A DNA stretch of 64,000 nt from Pseudomonadota bacterium (GCA_018668255.1 JABISZ010000103.1:1-64000); one strand, 5' to 3'. Positions 37,610 through 49,439 are shown, numbered from the stretch's first letter. Notes: generated by a model not told the origin, from the sequence alone. Program-made: numbers and translations.

Positions 37610-37939
37610 GTGAATTACTTTGTACAAGATGCGTTCGCGCAAAGCACGGCGGCAAGCCAAGAGCCAAGCTTTGCTAGTTTTCTACCGTTGATCATACTTT
37701 TTGTAGTGTTCTATTTCTTTTTGATACGTCCCCAGATGAAGAAGACGAAAGAGCACGCTAAAATGGTAAACAGTCTAGCTGTAGGCGATGAAATCGTCTC
37801 CGTGGGGGGGTTGTTTGGAAAAATCACTGCTCTTGGGGATAATTTCGTGCAGGCAGAAGTCGCGACTAATGTAAGTGTTAAAATACAAAAGAGTGCGGTC
37901 GCGCAGGTGATGCCTGCTGGAACTGATAAGGTTTTATGA
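37610..37939 (+). CDS. yajC: Preprotein translocase subunit YajC
   Basis: A protein of about 109 aa. One transmembrane helix, 'FLPLIILFVVFYFFLIRPQMKKTKEH', is followed by a cytosolic domain with 'VGDEIVSVGGLFGKITALGDNFVQAEV', the YajC pattern. It accompanies SecDF in the Sec translocon. GTG at 37610 is preferred because AGAGGTG lies 7 bases upstream; an in-frame GTG at 37601 overlaps that ribosome site. secD follows after 59 bases. Confidence 0.95.
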   Translation: MNYFVQDAFAQSTAASQEPSFASFLPLIILFVVFYFFLIRPQMKKTKEHAKMVNSLAVGDEIVSVGGLFGKITALGDNFVQAEVATNVSVKIQKSAVAQVMPAGTDKVL

Positions 37940-37998
37940 GGCTCGAAAGTCTTTTAGTAATTTGATCAATTATCACTGATTTTGAACGGATGCCTTAA

Positions 37999-39813
37999 AT
38001 GAATCAATATTCTAAGCTACGCTATATCGCCATTCTCGCAGTATTTGTGCTTGGATGTTTGTATGCGTTACCAAACTTTTATGGACATGACCCTGCATTA
38101 CAGATTTCCTCTCTAAGAGGAAACTCCTTAGGTAATGAAGTTGTAGCGCAGGTTAACGATATCTTACTTGATAATAAGATACCCTTTAAGTCGATAGGAC
38201 TGGATACTGGTAAGATTTTAGTGCGGTTCTCTAATTCAGACGAGCGTGATATGGCACGTGATTTGATGAATGCGTCGGCAGGCTTGCAGAATTATGTGAT
38301 GGCTCTTAGCCTAGCAAATGCTAGCCCTGAATGGTTGCAATCTATCGGTGGGAAACCAATGTCGATGGGCCTAGATCTGAGAGGTGGTGTCCATTTTTTG
38401 ATGGAAGTAGACACTAAAGCTGTTGCTAAGCAATCGGAAAGTCGATTTATATCAGAAATTAAAAACTCGTTTCGAAAGGATAAAATACGATATCGTTCTA
38501 TTGTTCGCGGAGGGATTGGAATTCAGGTTGCTTTTATTAATGCGGATATGAAAGAACGCGGTTTAGTTTTGTTAAGTAATGAATTCCCGGGCTTGGAACC
38601 GCGCGATAATGGCGAGTCAACTGCCGTTGAGTTATCCGTTAGTGCTGATACTTTAGCTGATATTCAGAAGACTGCTCTGCAGCAAAACTTACAAACTCTC
38701 AGAAATAGAGTGAACGAATTTGGCGTTTCTGAGCCCGTTATTCAGCAGCAAGGTATCAATCGTATCGTGGTGCAGCTGCCAGGTGTGGAAGATACTGCTG
38801 AAGCTAAAAAAATTCTTGGCGCCACTGCAACTTTGGAGTTTCGCATGGTCGATGCGACTGGCGATATTCAGGCGGCAGTTGCCGGGAAAGTGCCTATTAA
38901 ATCAAAGCTTTACTCAGAGCGTAACGGGAATAAAATTCTTTTACAAAAAAACGTCATATTGACTGGAGAATATATTATTGATGCTTCTTCAGGGCTTGAG
39001 GCTCAATCAGGAAGTCCTGCAGTTTTTATAACGCTTAATGGGAAGGGTGCCCGTGTTTTTAGTCGCGTCACCGGTCAGAGCATCGGGAAACCGATGGCTG
39101 TAGTGTATATAGAGCAGCGGAAAGGTCGTGCAGTTGAAGAGGTTATTAGTGTCGCCACGATTCAGGGTCAGCTGGGTAAGCGATTTCAAATTTCTGGTTT
39201 AGACAGCACCCAGGAAGCCCGCACACTAGCACTTCTTTTGCGGGCTGGTGCTTTAGCTGCGCCAATCGAAATAATAGAAGAACGTACGGTAGGTCCAACT
39301 CTTGGGAAGGACAATATTGACCGTGGATTTCGGTCGATGGTTTTTGGGCTCTCCTTAGTTCTAATTTTTATGGCCGTTTACTATCGGGGGCTTGGATTGG
39401 TAGCCAATTTTGCATTGACCTTTAATGTCATTTTGATTTGCGCTTTGCTGTCCGTGTTGCAGGCCACCCTTACTTTACCTGGCATCGCGGGCATAGTGCT
39501 GACTGTCGGTATGGCGGTGGACGCTAACGTGCTAATTTTTCAAAGAATTAGAGAAGAAGTAGCCAACGGAAACTCTCCTCAATCGAGTATAAGTGCGGGT
39601 TATGATAAAGCATTCTCCACCATCGCTGATGCGAGTATTACCACATTGATTGCGGCCATAGTTTTATTTAGCTTTGGCACAGGGCCAATTAAAGGCTTTG
39701 CTGTGACGCTTTGCATAGGTATTCTCACTTCAATGTTTACAGCGATCGCGGGCTCTCGGGCGATTGTCAACTTGGTTTTTGGGAAGCGTAGGCTTCTAAA
39801 AGTTTCCGTCTAG
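37999..39813 (+). CDS. secD: Protein translocase subunit SecD
   Basis: A 604-aa membrane protein using the proton gradient to complete Sec-dependent export. It has an N-terminal helix, a large periplasmic P1 domain, 'GLDLRGGVHFLMEVD', 'LRNRVNEFGVSEPVIQQQGINRIVVQLPGV', and then six C-terminal helices with 'GMAVDANVLIFQRIREE'. The length is near the E. coli protein (615 aa). secF starts 10 bases downstream. Confidence 0.98.
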   Translation: MNQYSKLRYIAILAVFVLGCLYALPNFYGHDPALQISSLRGNSLGNEVVAQVNDILLDNKIPFKSIGLDTGKILVRFSNSDERDMARDLMNASAGLQNYVMALSLANASPEWLQSIGGKPMSMGLDLRGGVHFLMEVDTKAVAKQSESRFISEIKNSFRKDKIRYRSIVRGGIGIQVAFINADMKERGLVLLSNEFPGLEPRDNGESTAVELSVSADTLADIQKTALQQNLQTLRNRVNEFGVSEPVIQQQGINRIVVQLPGVEDTAEAKKILGATATLEFRMVDATGDIQAAVAGKVPIKSKLYSERNGNKILLQKNVILTGEYIIDASSGLEAQSGSPAVFITLNGKGARVFSRVTGQSIGKPMAVVYIEQRKGRAVEEVISVATIQGQLGKRFQISGLDSTQEARTLALLLRAGALAAPIEIIEERTVGPTLGKDNIDRGFRSMVFGLSLVLIFMAVYYRGLGLVANFALTFNVILICALLSVLQATLTLPGIAGIVLTVGMAVDANVLIFQRIREEVANGNSPQSSISAGYDKAFSTIADASITTLIAAIVLFSFGTGPIKGFAVTLCIGILTSMFTAIAGSRAIVNLVFGKRRLLKVSV

Positions 39814-39823
39814 AGGACTGATC

Positions 39824-40744
39824 ATGAGTTTACTTTCTAACACCAAAATAGACTTTTTATCCAAAGCGAATGCGGCGCTCTATTTATCACTGAGTCTAAT
39901 GGTCCTGTGCTCTTTCTCTTTTTTCAATAAAGGCTTGAACCTCGGTATCGATTTCACCGGTGGGACTTTAGTCGAGCTTGGATTTGAACTGCCCGCAGAT
40001 CTTGATTTCGTGAGGGAGAGATTAGATGAGTCGGGTTATGCAGGTGCAAGTGCACAGATTTTTGGATCTCCGAGAGAGGTTTTAATTCGCCTGCCCGCGC
40101 AGGTAGACGTGAACTCTTCGGATGTGAGTGAACGTATTTTGGCGGCGCTACCAAATACTGATATGAGACGGGTAGAGTTTGTTGGTCCTCAAGTCGGTAG
40201 CGAGCTTACAGAAGACGGTTTCTTAGCACTGCTATACGCCTTCGGTGGAATATTGATTTATGTGATGCTTAGGTTCACATTGAAGTTTGCGATAGGTGCT
40301 GTGATTGCTATTGTCCATGACGTTGTTGTCACTGTTGGTCTCTTTTCTGTATTTGGTCTTGCATTTGACCTCACTGTTTTAGCGGCAGTTTTAGCTGTTA
40401 TTGGGTACTCTCTGAATGATACTATTGTTCTTTACGATAGAGTCAGAGAGAACTTTAGATTTTATCGGAACAAGAATTCGCGAGATATAATTAACCAATC
40501 TATCAATCAGACCTTATCTCGAACTTTGGTTACTTCAGGAACGACTTTAGTTGTTGTGCTTGCGCTGTTTTTCCTCGGTGGGGAGCTGATTCATGGATTT
40601 GCTACTGCGCTTATCGTTGGAATAATGGTCGGCACTTACTCTTCAATTTTTGTGGCGAGTAGTTCGCTGATTTTCTTAGGTGTCAATAGCGTTGATCTTA
40701 TGCCTGTTGAGAAAGATGGCGAAGATTTAGAAAATCGCCCGTGA
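39824..40744 (+). CDS. secF: Protein translocase subunit SecF
   Basis: A 306-aa partner of SecD. 'KGLNLGIDFTGGTLVELGF' follows the first helix; the remaining helices contain 'VAVLAVIGYSLNDTIVLYDRVREN' and 'TSGTTLVVVLALFFLGGELIHGFA'-type motifs (split here as TLVTSGTTLVV and FFLGGELIHGF). AGAGGACTGATC precedes the ATG, 10 bases after secD. It closes the yajC-secDF unit; pdxB follows after 20 bases on the same strand. Confidence 0.98.
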   Translation: MSLLSNTKIDFLSKANAALYLSLSLMVLCSFSFFNKGLNLGIDFTGGTLVELGFELPADLDFVRERLDESGYAGASAQIFGSPREVLIRLPAQVDVNSSDVSERILAALPNTDMRRVEFVGPQVGSELTEDGFLALLYAFGGILIYVMLRFTLKFAIGAVIAIVHDVVVTVGLFSVFGLAFDLTVLAAVLAVIGYSLNDTIVLYDRVRENFRFYRNKNSRDIINQSINQTLSRTLVTSGTTLVVVLALFFLGGELIHGFATALIVGIMVGTYSSIFVASSSLIFLGVNSVDLMPVEKDGEDLENRP

Positions 40745-40764
40745 GCTAGCTTGCGGACGCCAGT

Positions 40765-41886
40765 ATGGAACTGCTCATAGATCGACAAATTACTGGTGCT
40801 GAAAAAATATTCTCTCGCTTAGGTTCCGTTAGGCTTTTTGACGGCAGAGATATCTCCTCGGCCGATCTAGGGAAGGCGGAAGCTCTGCTTGTCAGATCTG
40901 TCACAAAAATTGACGCGGATCTCTTGTCCTCCAGCCGCGTTAGAGTTGTGGCTAGCGCCACCTCAGGAGTTGATCACGTTGACTTATCTTTCCTGAGGAA
41001 AAGCGGAATTCAGTTCTTTGATGCCAAAGGTTCCAACTCCCGATCCGTCGCGGAATATGTTGTCTGCTGTCTTTTTGATTACTGCCAGTTAACTGATGCG
41101 AGACTAGATGACCTGACTGTCGGAATCATTGGATTTGGATGTGTTGGAAGTGCTCTTGGTCAGATGTTAGACGACTTGTCAGTAGAGTTTGTTGTTTACG
41201 ATCCCATAAACAAAGCTACGGATAACGCGCAACGGGCGAGTTCTCTTGATGAAATCTTTCAGTGTGATGTTGTTACACTGCATGTCCCTTTGACCTTCGA
41301 GGGTGAATTTCCAACTGCCGGAATGATTAGTGAGGAGTATCTGGAAAAGCTGAAGCCCGGTCAATTAATCATTAATTCTGCACGAGGAGGGGTGCTCGAT
41401 GAACAAGCTTTAGTGAGGCGTATTCATCGGACAAACCAGTTATACGCAATTATAGATTGTTGGGAACATGAGCCTGACATTAATTCTGAGCTACTGGCTT
41501 CGGTATGGAGAGGAACACCCCATATCGCTGGGCACTCTCTTGAGGCGAGGCATAGAGCTGCAGAGATACTATATGGCTCTCTCAGCGAATGGCTGAATGT
41601 TGATGTCCTCGCTTTTCCTTCTGTTGAGAGCAGTTGCCCGAGTAGAGAACTTGTGGCTCATGCAGACCTGACCATCCGGGATGCTCTCCTAAATGTTTGC
41701 CCCTTGGAAGTCTATACACGCAAGATTAGGGGACTCTTGGAAATGACAGTGGGCGACAAGAAGGCATATTTTGACATCATACGTCAGGAGAGTGGGCTTA
41801 GGAGCCAATTTTCCGCTTATAGTGTTGAGCCTTTAAAATTGAATAATGCTATTATCCCTACAATAAAAACCTTAGGTTTCAAATAA
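40765..41886 (+). CDS. pdxB: Erythronate-4-phosphate dehydrogenase PdxB
   Basis: A 373-aa NAD-dependent 2-hydroxyacid dehydrogenase in pyridoxal phosphate synthesis (DXP-dependent route). Features are the Rossmann loop [14 protein letters not shown], the catalytic Arg in [13 protein letters not shown], the Glu in [10 protein letters not shown] and the His in [20 protein letters not shown]. The '[10 protein letters not shown]' stretch and C-terminal dimerisation domain separate PdxB from SerA-type enzymes. It starts 20 bases after secF. Confidence 0.95.
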   Translation: MELLIDRQITGAEKIFSRLGSVRLFDGRDISSADLGKAEALLVRSVTKIDADLLSSSRVRVVASATSGVDHVDLSFLRKSGIQFFDAKGSNSRSVAEYVVCCLFDYCQLTDARLDDLTVGIIGFGCVGSALGQMLDDLSVEFVVYDPINKATDNAQRASSLDEIFQCDVVTLHVPLTFEGEFPTAGMISEEYLEKLKPGQLIINSARGGVLDEQALVRRIHRTNQLYAIIDCWEHEPDINSELLASVWRGTPHIAGHSLEARHRAAEILYGSLSEWLNVDVLAFPSVESSCPSRELVAHADLTIRDALLNVCPLEVYTRKIRGLLEMTVGDKKAYFDIIRQESGLRSQFSAYSVEPLKLNNAIIPTIKTLGFK

Positions 41887-41918
41887 ACCTTATTTCTTCT
41901 TCCGGAGATTTTTACGCC

Positions 41919-43109
41919 ATGACTTCCGATACTATTGGGACGCCTCTATCTGGTAACGCCACTCGCTTATTACTCCTTGGATCTGGTGAGTTAGGCAGAG
42001 AGGTCGCTTTGGAAGCGATCCGCTTAGGGCTTGAAGTGATTGCTGTAGACAGGTATGCGAATGCTCCTGCTATGCAAGTTGCCCATCGGTCTCACGTTAT
42101 AGATATGCTAGATAGTGTAAAACTTCGAGAGCTGATAATCGGCGAAAGCCCCGATTTTGTTGTGCCGGAAGTTGAGGCCATCGCTACAGAGGTGCTCGTT
42201 GACCTAGAAAGAGAAGGTTTACGAGTTGTCCCTATAGCTACTGCCACTCTTTTGACTATGGATAGGGAAGGTATCCGGACTATGGCTGCGGAGGAATTAA
42301 AGCTCCCTACGTCTAAATATATATTTGCGGGAACAGAGCAGGACTGTATAAGTGCGATAGAAGAGATAGGAATGCCATGTTTCGTTAAGCCAGTGATGAG
42401 CTCCTCTGGTAAAGGGCAAATGTTGGTGAAGACCGAAAAAGATAAGTCTTTAGCTTGGCAATTTGCGGTGAGTGGAGGAAGAGGAAAGCAGGCTAGAGTT
42501 ATTATTGAAGGAATGATTGACTTTGATTATGAGATTACCCTATTAACCGTTAGGCATGCTGGGGGGGTTGAATTTTGTGCTCCGATCGGGCACATGCAAA
42601 TAGAAGGTGACTATAGAGAGTCATGGCAACCTCAGCCCATGAGCAAATCTGCTCTCAATAAGTCTAAAGAGATAGCGTCTGCTGTGGTCGATGCCTTAGG
42701 TGGATGGGGTGTCTTTGGTGTAGAGCTTTTCGTTTCAGGAGATGAGGTATGGTTCAGTGAGGTGTCACCGAGACCTCATGATACGGGTATGGTAACCATG
42801 ATATCTCAAGACCTTACTCAGTTTGCTCTTCATGTGAGAGCTCTTCTTGGTGTGAAAATAGCTTCTATTTCCTCGCGAGGACCATCTGCTAGCTGCGCGA
42901 TTTTAGGCTACGGGACCGGCTCCACACTTGATTACACAGGACTCACCGATGCTCTTTCCGATGATCGGGTCGATATACGTTTATTTGGGAAACCTGAGGT
43001 AGTGGGCGCGCGCCGACTAGGTGTCGCTTTAGCTCGTTCTGAAAACATAGAGAAGGCGAGAAGAAAAGCTAGAGCCAGTGCCGCAAAAATTATTATTAGT
43101 GTAGGTTAA
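41919..43109 (+). CDS. purT: Formate-dependent phosphoribosylglycinamide formyltransferase PurT
   Basis: A 396-aa ATP-grasp enzyme that formylates GAR using formate and ATP in purine synthesis. It begins '[49 protein letters not shown]' (PurT pattern), then ATP-grasp '[15 protein letters not shown]', '[20 protein letters not shown]' and '[16 protein letters not shown]'. The family length is about 390. It starts 32 bases after pdxB. A perfect palindrome CCCTTCGCGAAGGG at 43140-43153 lies downstream but has no good T-run. Confidence 0.97.
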   Translation: MTSDTIGTPLSGNATRLLLLGSGELGREVALEAIRLGLEVIAVDRYANAPAMQVAHRSHVIDMLDSVKLRELIIGESPDFVVPEVEAIATEVLVDLEREGLRVVPIATATLLTMDREGIRTMAAEELKLPTSKYIFAGTEQDCISAIEEIGMPCFVKPVMSSSGKGQMLVKTEKDKSLAWQFAVSGGRGKQARVIIEGMIDFDYEITLLTVRHAGGVEFCAPIGHMQIEGDYRESWQPQPMSKSALNKSKEIASAVVDALGGWGVFGVELFVSGDEVWFSEVSPRPHDTGMVTMISQDLTQFALHVRALLGVKIASISSRGPSASCAILGYGTGSTLDYTGLTDALSDDRVDIRLFGKPEVVGARRLGVALARSENIEKARRKARASAAKIIISVG

Positions 43110-43299
43110 CTAGAATTTCCTTTCCTTTATGGTAACATTCCCTTCGCGAAGGGCTTTCCTGCTGAAGGACCTTCCACACTGATTAATAATTAAATTTTTG
43201 TTAACTCAGCCTGGAGTAGGGGTGTCTTGTTGAAAGGCTCATTCGTTGTCCCGTTGTTGGTTCGTCCAAAACGATATTGAATCTAGAGAAATATATAAA

Positions 43300-43908
43300 A
43301 TGAATAGAATACTTGGTTTATTGCTTAGTTTAATTGTTGTTTTAACTACCCCCATGATCCATGCTGAGGAGACGCCTGCTGAGCTTGTGAAAAGCACTAC
43401 GGCTCTTGTTCTGGATAGAGTCCAAAGAGATAAGATTATCCTAGAAGCAAACCCCAAAGAGATGTTGAACTTAGTGTCTGAATATATATTCCCTTTTTTT
43501 GATTTTCATATTATCTCCAAATGGGTTTTGGGTAAGGCATGGGTTTCGGCTGATGATGAGAGCAGAGCGATATTTATCGATCAGTTTCGCAAGTTGCTAG
43601 TGCGCACTTATGCTACAGCATTGCTACAATTCTCCGATCAAACAATAGAGTACCCAGAAGTCGACCAGAAGACTGGAAGTAGAGCTGTAGTTGTTAAGCA
43701 AGTTATTAATACACCAAATATGAAAGCAATCCCAATTGTTTATAGACTGTATCAGAAGGCTGGAGCTTGGAAAGTTTTTGATGTGTCTGTCGATAGCGTG
43801 AGTTTGGTGAAAACTTATCGAGCTTCCTTTGGGTCTCTGATTGCAGATAAGGGATTAGATGGATTAATAGAGATATTGCAAGAAAAGAATGCTGGGTTTT
43901 CTCGGTAG
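43300..43908 (+). CDS. mlaC: Phospholipid-binding protein MlaC
   Basis: A protein of about 202 aa with a signal peptide (MNRILGLLLSLIVVLTTPMIHA) and the MlaC/Ttg2D domain: 'FPFFDFHIISKWVLGKAWVSADDESRAIFIDQFRKLLVRTYATAL' and 'YRLYQKAGAWKVFDVSVDSVSLVKTYRASFGSLI'. It shuttles phospholipids between the outer-membrane MlaA complex and inner-membrane MlaFEDB. The frame opens at 43246, but the signal peptide start at 43300 is clear. mlaF, mlaE and mlaD are not upstream as in E. coli; ibaG and murA follow as usual. Confidence 0.94.
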   Translation: MNRILGLLLSLIVVLTTPMIHAEETPAELVKSTTALVLDRVQRDKIILEANPKEMLNLVSEYIFPFFDFHIISKWVLGKAWVSADDESRAIFIDQFRKLLVRTYATALLQFSDQTIEYPEVDQKTGSRAVVVKQVINTPNMKAIPIVYRLYQKAGAWKVFDVSVDSVSLVKTYRASFGSLIADKGLDGLIEILQEKNAGFSR

Positions 43909-43950
43909 GGAAAGTTTAGTCCATGAGTCTGATCAAGGGATTTAAAGAAA

Positions 43951-45472
<1,522 letters not shown>

Positions 45473-45515
45473 ACCAATCATTGCGGACTAAAGGACTGGC
45501 GGGATTCTTGCTACT

Positions 45516-46187
45516 ATGTCATTAACTGGATTGCATATGAACAATAAATTAATAGCAGAATCGGATGGGATAATCTTGGCAGTTGCCAAAGGTCGAATCT
45601 TGGAGCAGGCTCTTCCTCTACTTGAACGTGTGGGTATTTGTCCTAAAGAAGATTTAACTGAATCTAGGAAATTAGTCATAGAAACTACTAGAGCAGGATT
45701 GCATCTTGTGGTTATCAGACCAACTGATGTGCCAACTTTTGTTGAATATGGAGCTGCCGATTTAGGGATTACAGGAAAAGATGTTCTGATGGAGCATGAT
45801 AGTAATGATTACTATGAGCCGTTAGATTTGAAGATTGCTAAATGCCGATTAATGGTAGCTGGTTTGCCTGGAGTCGAAGTATCTAACAATAGGATAAGAG
45901 TCGCGACTAAATATGCGAAAATAGCTCGTGATTATTATGCCAAACTTGGGATTCAGGCCGAGATCATAAAGTTGTATGGATCAATGGAGCTTGCTCCTCT
46001 AGTAGGATTGTCTGAAAGAATTGTCGATCTCGTGGATACTGGCAATACATTGAAGGCCAATGGGCTGATAGCTATGGAAGACATTTGCGAAATTAGTTCT
46101 CGCCTTATAGTAAATAAAGCTGCTATGAAGACGAAACATGCCTTGATCAAAAAACTCATAGTTACGATAGAAGATTCTTTAGGGTAG
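45516..46187 (+). CDS. hisG: ATP phosphoribosyltransferase HisG, short form
   Basis: A 223-aa catalytic subunit of the first step of histidine synthesis (PRPP plus ATP). 'ILAVAKGRILEQALPLLERVGI', 'VIRPTDVPTFVEYGAADLGITGKDVLME' and 'ELAPLVGLSERIVDLVDTGNTLKANGL' are diagnostic. At 223 aa it lacks the C-terminal regulatory domain and must work with HisZ, which is not in this window. ATG at 45516 is used; one seven codons later is possible. hisD starts 6 bases after the stop. Confidence 0.97.
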   Translation: MSLTGLHMNNKLIAESDGIILAVAKGRILEQALPLLERVGICPKEDLTESRKLVIETTRAGLHLVVIRPTDVPTFVEYGAADLGITGKDVLMEHDSNDYYEPLDLKIAKCRLMVAGLPGVEVSNNRIRVATKYAKIARDYYAKLGIQAEIIKLYGSMELAPLVGLSERIVDLVDTGNTLKANGLIAMEDICEISSRLIVNKAAMKTKHALIKKLIVTIEDSLG

Positions 46188-46193
46188 CTTGCT

Positions 46194-47495
46194 GTGCCTC
46201 CAAAACTCAAAATTCTGAGCACGACGGATAAGGACTTTGATTCTCAATTTAAGTTATTACTTGAACGAGAATTGCAAGATGAACAACAGGTTGCATCAGT
46301 GGTGCGCGAGATCGTGAGATCTGTTCGCTCTGGGGGCGATGCGTCGCTTCTACGGTATACCAATGAGTTGGATAGACGGCAGGAATCGAGTGTTGCGGAT
46401 TTAGAAGTCTTCGATTTTGAGGAGGCTCTGCTGGGTCTTGACAAGTCATTAAAGCAGAGCTTAATGACTGCTGCGGATAGAATTAAGAGCTATCACGAGA
46501 AACAGAAAATGAGCTCTTGGGAGTTCAAAGATGATATGGGGAATTCTCTAGGACAACGTGTGATTCCTATTGAGCGAGCGGGGGTTTATGTGCCTGGAGG
46601 GAAGGCGTCTTATCCGTCTTCGGTTCTCATGAATGTAATACCAGCTAAAGTGGCTGGAGTGTCCGAAATCATTATGGTAGTTCCTTCTCCAGATGGATTT
46701 GTTGAGGATGTTGTTCTTGCAGCAGCAGCTATAGCGGGAGTAGATAAAGTATTCACCATTGGTGGTGCTCAAGCTGTTGCCGCTCTTGCCTTTGGGACTG
46801 AGACTATTCCTCGTGTTGATAAAATCGTTGGGCCAGGCAATATCTTTGTGGCTAAAGCAAAGGCAATGTTGTTTGGAGAAGTTGGAATTGACATGATTGC
46901 AGGACCTTCTGAAATCTTGGTGATTTGCGACGGGTTGACTAACCCCGATTGGATTGCGATGGATCTTTTCTCTCAGGCTGAGCACGATGAGCGCTCTCAA
47001 GCCATCTTAGTATCCACTAGTGTTGATTTTTTAGGTGAAGTGCAAGCGAGTATTCAACGACTGCTTCCTACTATGTCGAGGAAAGACGTTATTGCCGCCT
47101 CTCTTGCTAAAAATGGTGCCTTCATTTCTGTAGATAACATGGATGAGGCTATCGAGCTTGTGAATCGTATAGCACCAGAGCATTTAGTGATGTCTGTAGA
47201 AAATCCCCGAAACTATCTAAGCAATATTCAACATGCGGGATCGATCTTTCTAGGACGTCATACACCAGAAGTTTTTGGAGATTACTGCGCGGGCCCTAAT
47301 CACGTGCTACCTACTTCCGGAACAGCAAGGTTTTGCTCGCCATTAAGCGTCTATGATTTTCAGAAACGGTCCTCAGTTCTGGAATGTTCCATAGATGGGG
47401 CTTCTCAGTTAGCAGATCTCTCTTTTCAACTTGCTACTTCAGAAGGTCTTGATGCACATGCTTTGTCGGCCAAGTATAGGGCGTCTAAGAAATGA
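46194..47495 (+). CDS. hisD: Histidinol dehydrogenase HisD
   Basis: A 433-aa zinc enzyme oxidising histidinol to histidine in two NAD-dependent steps. Signature stretches are 'ERAGVYVPGGKASYPSSVLMNVIPAKVAGV', 'GGAQAVAALAFGTETIPRVDKIVGPGNIFVA' and 'DMIAGPSEILVICDG', with zinc ligands in SQAEHDERSQ and 'DYCAGPNHVLPT'. GTG at 46194 is the start. It overlaps hisC by four bases (ATGA). Confidence 0.98.
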   Translation: MPPKLKILSTTDKDFDSQFKLLLERELQDEQQVASVVREIVRSVRSGGDASLLRYTNELDRRQESSVADLEVFDFEEALLGLDKSLKQSLMTAADRIKSYHEKQKMSSWEFKDDMGNSLGQRVIPIERAGVYVPGGKASYPSSVLMNVIPAKVAGVSEIIMVVPSPDGFVEDVVLAAAAIAGVDKVFTIGGAQAVAALAFGTETIPRVDKIVGPGNIFVAKAKAMLFGEVGIDMIAGPSEILVICDGLTNPDWIAMDLFSQAEHDERSQAILVSTSVDFLGEVQASIQRLLPTMSRKDVIAASLAKNGAFISVDNMDEAIELVNRIAPEHLVMSVENPRNYLSNIQHAGSIFLGRHTPEVFGDYCAGPNHVLPTSGTARFCSPLSVYDFQKRSSVLECSIDGASQLADLSFQLATSEGLDAHALSAKYRASKK

Positions 47496-48586
47496 GTGCG
47501 GCGGCAAGAATAAAAAGATTAATACCACAGAATATATTGGACCTGGCTCCTTATCCTGCTGAGACTTTCCGGGGCAGTATAAAGCTTGATGCGATGGAAA
47601 ATCCCTATCCGATATCCGAAGCTTTATCCGGAAAATGGCTACAAGCTCTCGGCGCGGTTGACATAAATAGATACCCTGATCCGCGTGCCGCCATCCTAAG
47701 AGAGAAGATTCGTAAATTTTACGATCTAGATAATGCAATAGAGATGGCCTTTGGTAATGGGTCCGATGAGTTGATCCACTTACTATGCCTAGTTTTTGCT
47801 AAGGATAGATCGTCTGTCGTGCTTTGTCCGGAACCTACTTTTTCAGTTTATAAATTAGCGGCGACAGCCGTTGGTATGGACTATGTTGGGATCCCTCTTA
47901 AAAGATACGACTTTTCCCTAGATTTAGAAGCGATGGAAGCGGCCGTTTGTGAGAAACAGCCGAGCTTGGTTTTCCTTGCAAGCCCCAACAACCCGACAGG
48001 AAACCTTTTAAATATTTCTGACATAAAAAAAATCTGCTCACAGACTCCTGGGGTAGTAGTGCTAGATGAAGCCTACTTTCGCTTTGCTAATGGTTCTGCT
48101 TCAGCAGAATTGCTTTCTATCGAAAATTTACTGGTTCTACAGACCTTCTCTAAAATTGGGTTTGCTGGACTGAGATTAGGTGTCCTCTTCGCTGCCAATC
48201 CTTGGATAGAAGTCATTGAACGAGTTCGAATGCCTTATAACATCAATTCCTTAACTCAAGCTGGTGCTGTTTTTGCCATAGAAAATGCTAGCTATATCGA
48301 TAATCAAATTAATCTGATTGTTTTAGAGCGACAGAAAATGTTTAAACGATTGCTCGGCATGCCTGGCCTTCGTGTTTGGCCAAGCAGTGCAAATTTTATC
48401 TTGTTTAAATCACTAGAAATGACTGGAGATGAGGTTTTTTCCGGGTTGCTGGATGCTGGTATCCTTTTAAAGAATATGAGCGGTTCGGGAACAGCCCTGA
48501 AAGACTGTCTAAGGGTAACTATTGGTACGCCGTCCGAAAACGAGAGGTTTTTAGCGGCGTTATTTATTATTTTGTCAGCCAGTTGA
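47492..48586 (+). CDS. hisC: Histidinol-phosphate aminotransferase HisC
   Basis: A 364-aa class I/II PLP aminotransferase. 'LDAMENPYPISEAL', 'NRYPDPRAAILREKI', 'FGNGSDELIHLL', 'ASPNNPTGN' and the PLP lysine in TFSKIGFAGLRLG identify HisC. It starts inside hisD by an ATGA overlap and ends the hisGDC unit. A 257-base gap with a new promoter separates it from the bc1 operon. Confidence 0.97.
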   Translation: MSAAARIKRLIPQNILDLAPYPAETFRGSIKLDAMENPYPISEALSGKWLQALGAVDINRYPDPRAAILREKIRKFYDLDNAIEMAFGNGSDELIHLLCLVFAKDRSSVVLCPEPTFSVYKLAATAVGMDYVGIPLKRYDFSLDLEAMEAAVCEKQPSLVFLASPNNPTGNLLNISDIKKICSQTPGVVVLDEAYFRFANGSASAELLSIENLLVLQTFSKIGFAGLRLGVLFAANPWIEVIERVRMPYNINSLTQAGAVFAIENASYIDNQINLIVLERQKMFKRLLGMPGLRVWPSSANFILFKSLEMTGDEVFSGLLDAGILLKNMSGSGTALKDCLRVTIGTPSENERFLAALFIILSAS

Positions 48587-48667
48587 GTTTGCTCGACTAG
48601 ACTGAGTACTTAGGTTTCAGGTATTTGGTTATTTACTATACCCGTGTCCCTGTTATGCGTATTTAAT

Positions 48668-48675
48668 GGTATAAT
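48668..48675 (+). promoter_or_regulatory. petABC promoter candidate, extended -10
   Basis: ATGGTATAAT contains a TGn-TATAAT extended -10 (TATAAT at 48670-48675) with no strong -35. It lies about 170 bases upstream of petA in the only sizable gap before the bc1 operon. Confidence 0.55.
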
Positions 48676-48842
48676 CTCGCGGAACAAAACCTGCCCACCG
48701 TGCTAAATTACGAGCTTTCTTTTTAAGCGTGTCATGGTTGGTCGGTGTGGGATATAGCTTCAGTGAAACAGCGAAGCAATTTCATCACTAAGAAGAACCT
48801 GTGTGTTCTTTGATATTTTTTAGTTAGGGAGTGAAAGAGAGG

Positions 48843-49439
48843 ATGAGTTCAGACTCTATTGATATGGAACGACGTCAGTTTCTCACTGGAACTGCAACGG
48901 TACTGGGTGGCGTGGGAGCCAGTGTAGCTGCCATTCCTTTTGTTTCTACATTTCAGCCCAGCGCACGCGCGAAAGCTATTGGCGCGCCGGTTGAAGCAAA
49001 CATTGATCAGATTGAACCGGGACAGAGAGTCACTTATAAGTGGCGCGGGAAGCCTGTTTGGATCGTCCGGCGGACTGAAGAGCAATTGAAAGCGCTGGAG
49101 GACTCTACTGCGGTTCTTGCTGATCCAGAGTCGGCTAAGTCAATACAACCTGTCTTCGCAGAAAATTCATGGCGTTCATTGAACAGAGAATATTTAGTTT
49201 TGGTCGGGATATGCACTCATTTAGGTTGTTCTCCTAGTTTTCGCCCGTTATTGTCGGATGAGATTATGGGCTCCGATTGGCAAGGAGGCTTCTACTGTCC
49301 TTGCCATGGGTCTAAGTTCGACTTGTCTGGCAGAGTGTATGCGGGTGTTCCCGCACCTACTAATATGGATGTGCCACCTTACAAGTTCTTGACTGACACA
49401 AGGATATTGATTGGGGAATCAGAGGAGGCAGGCTCTTGA
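48843..49439 (+). CDS. petA: Ubiquinol-cytochrome c reductase iron-sulfur (Rieske) subunit
   Basis: A protein of about 198 aa of the bc1 complex. An N-terminal twin-arginine-like segment, MERRQFLTGTATVLGGVGASVAAI, anchors it. The Rieske cluster ligands are in CTHLGCSP and CPCHGSKFD. It takes electrons from ubiquinol to cytochrome c1. ATG at 48843 has GAGAGG upstream; an in-frame start four codons earlier is less likely. Its stop overlaps the petB TTG start. Confidence 0.97.
   Translation: MSSDSIDMERRQFLTGTATVLGGVGASVAAIPFVSTFQPSARAKAIGAPVEANIDQIEPGQRVTYKWRGKPVWIVRRTEEQLKALEDSTAVLADPESAKSIQPVFAENSWRSLNREYLVLVGICTHLGCSPSFRPLLSDEIMGSDWQGGFYCPCHGSKFDLSGRVYAGVPAPTNMDVPPYKFLTDTRILIGESEEAGS

Noticed and set aside
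43140..43153. Palindrome CCCTTCGCGAAGGG after purT as a terminator
   Set aside because: The stem is perfect but has almost no loop and is not followed by a T-run, so a rho-independent terminator is not supported.
46548..47000. Minus-strand 150-codon open frame opposite hisD
   Set aside because: It lies wholly within hisD in antisense and has low-complexity composition.
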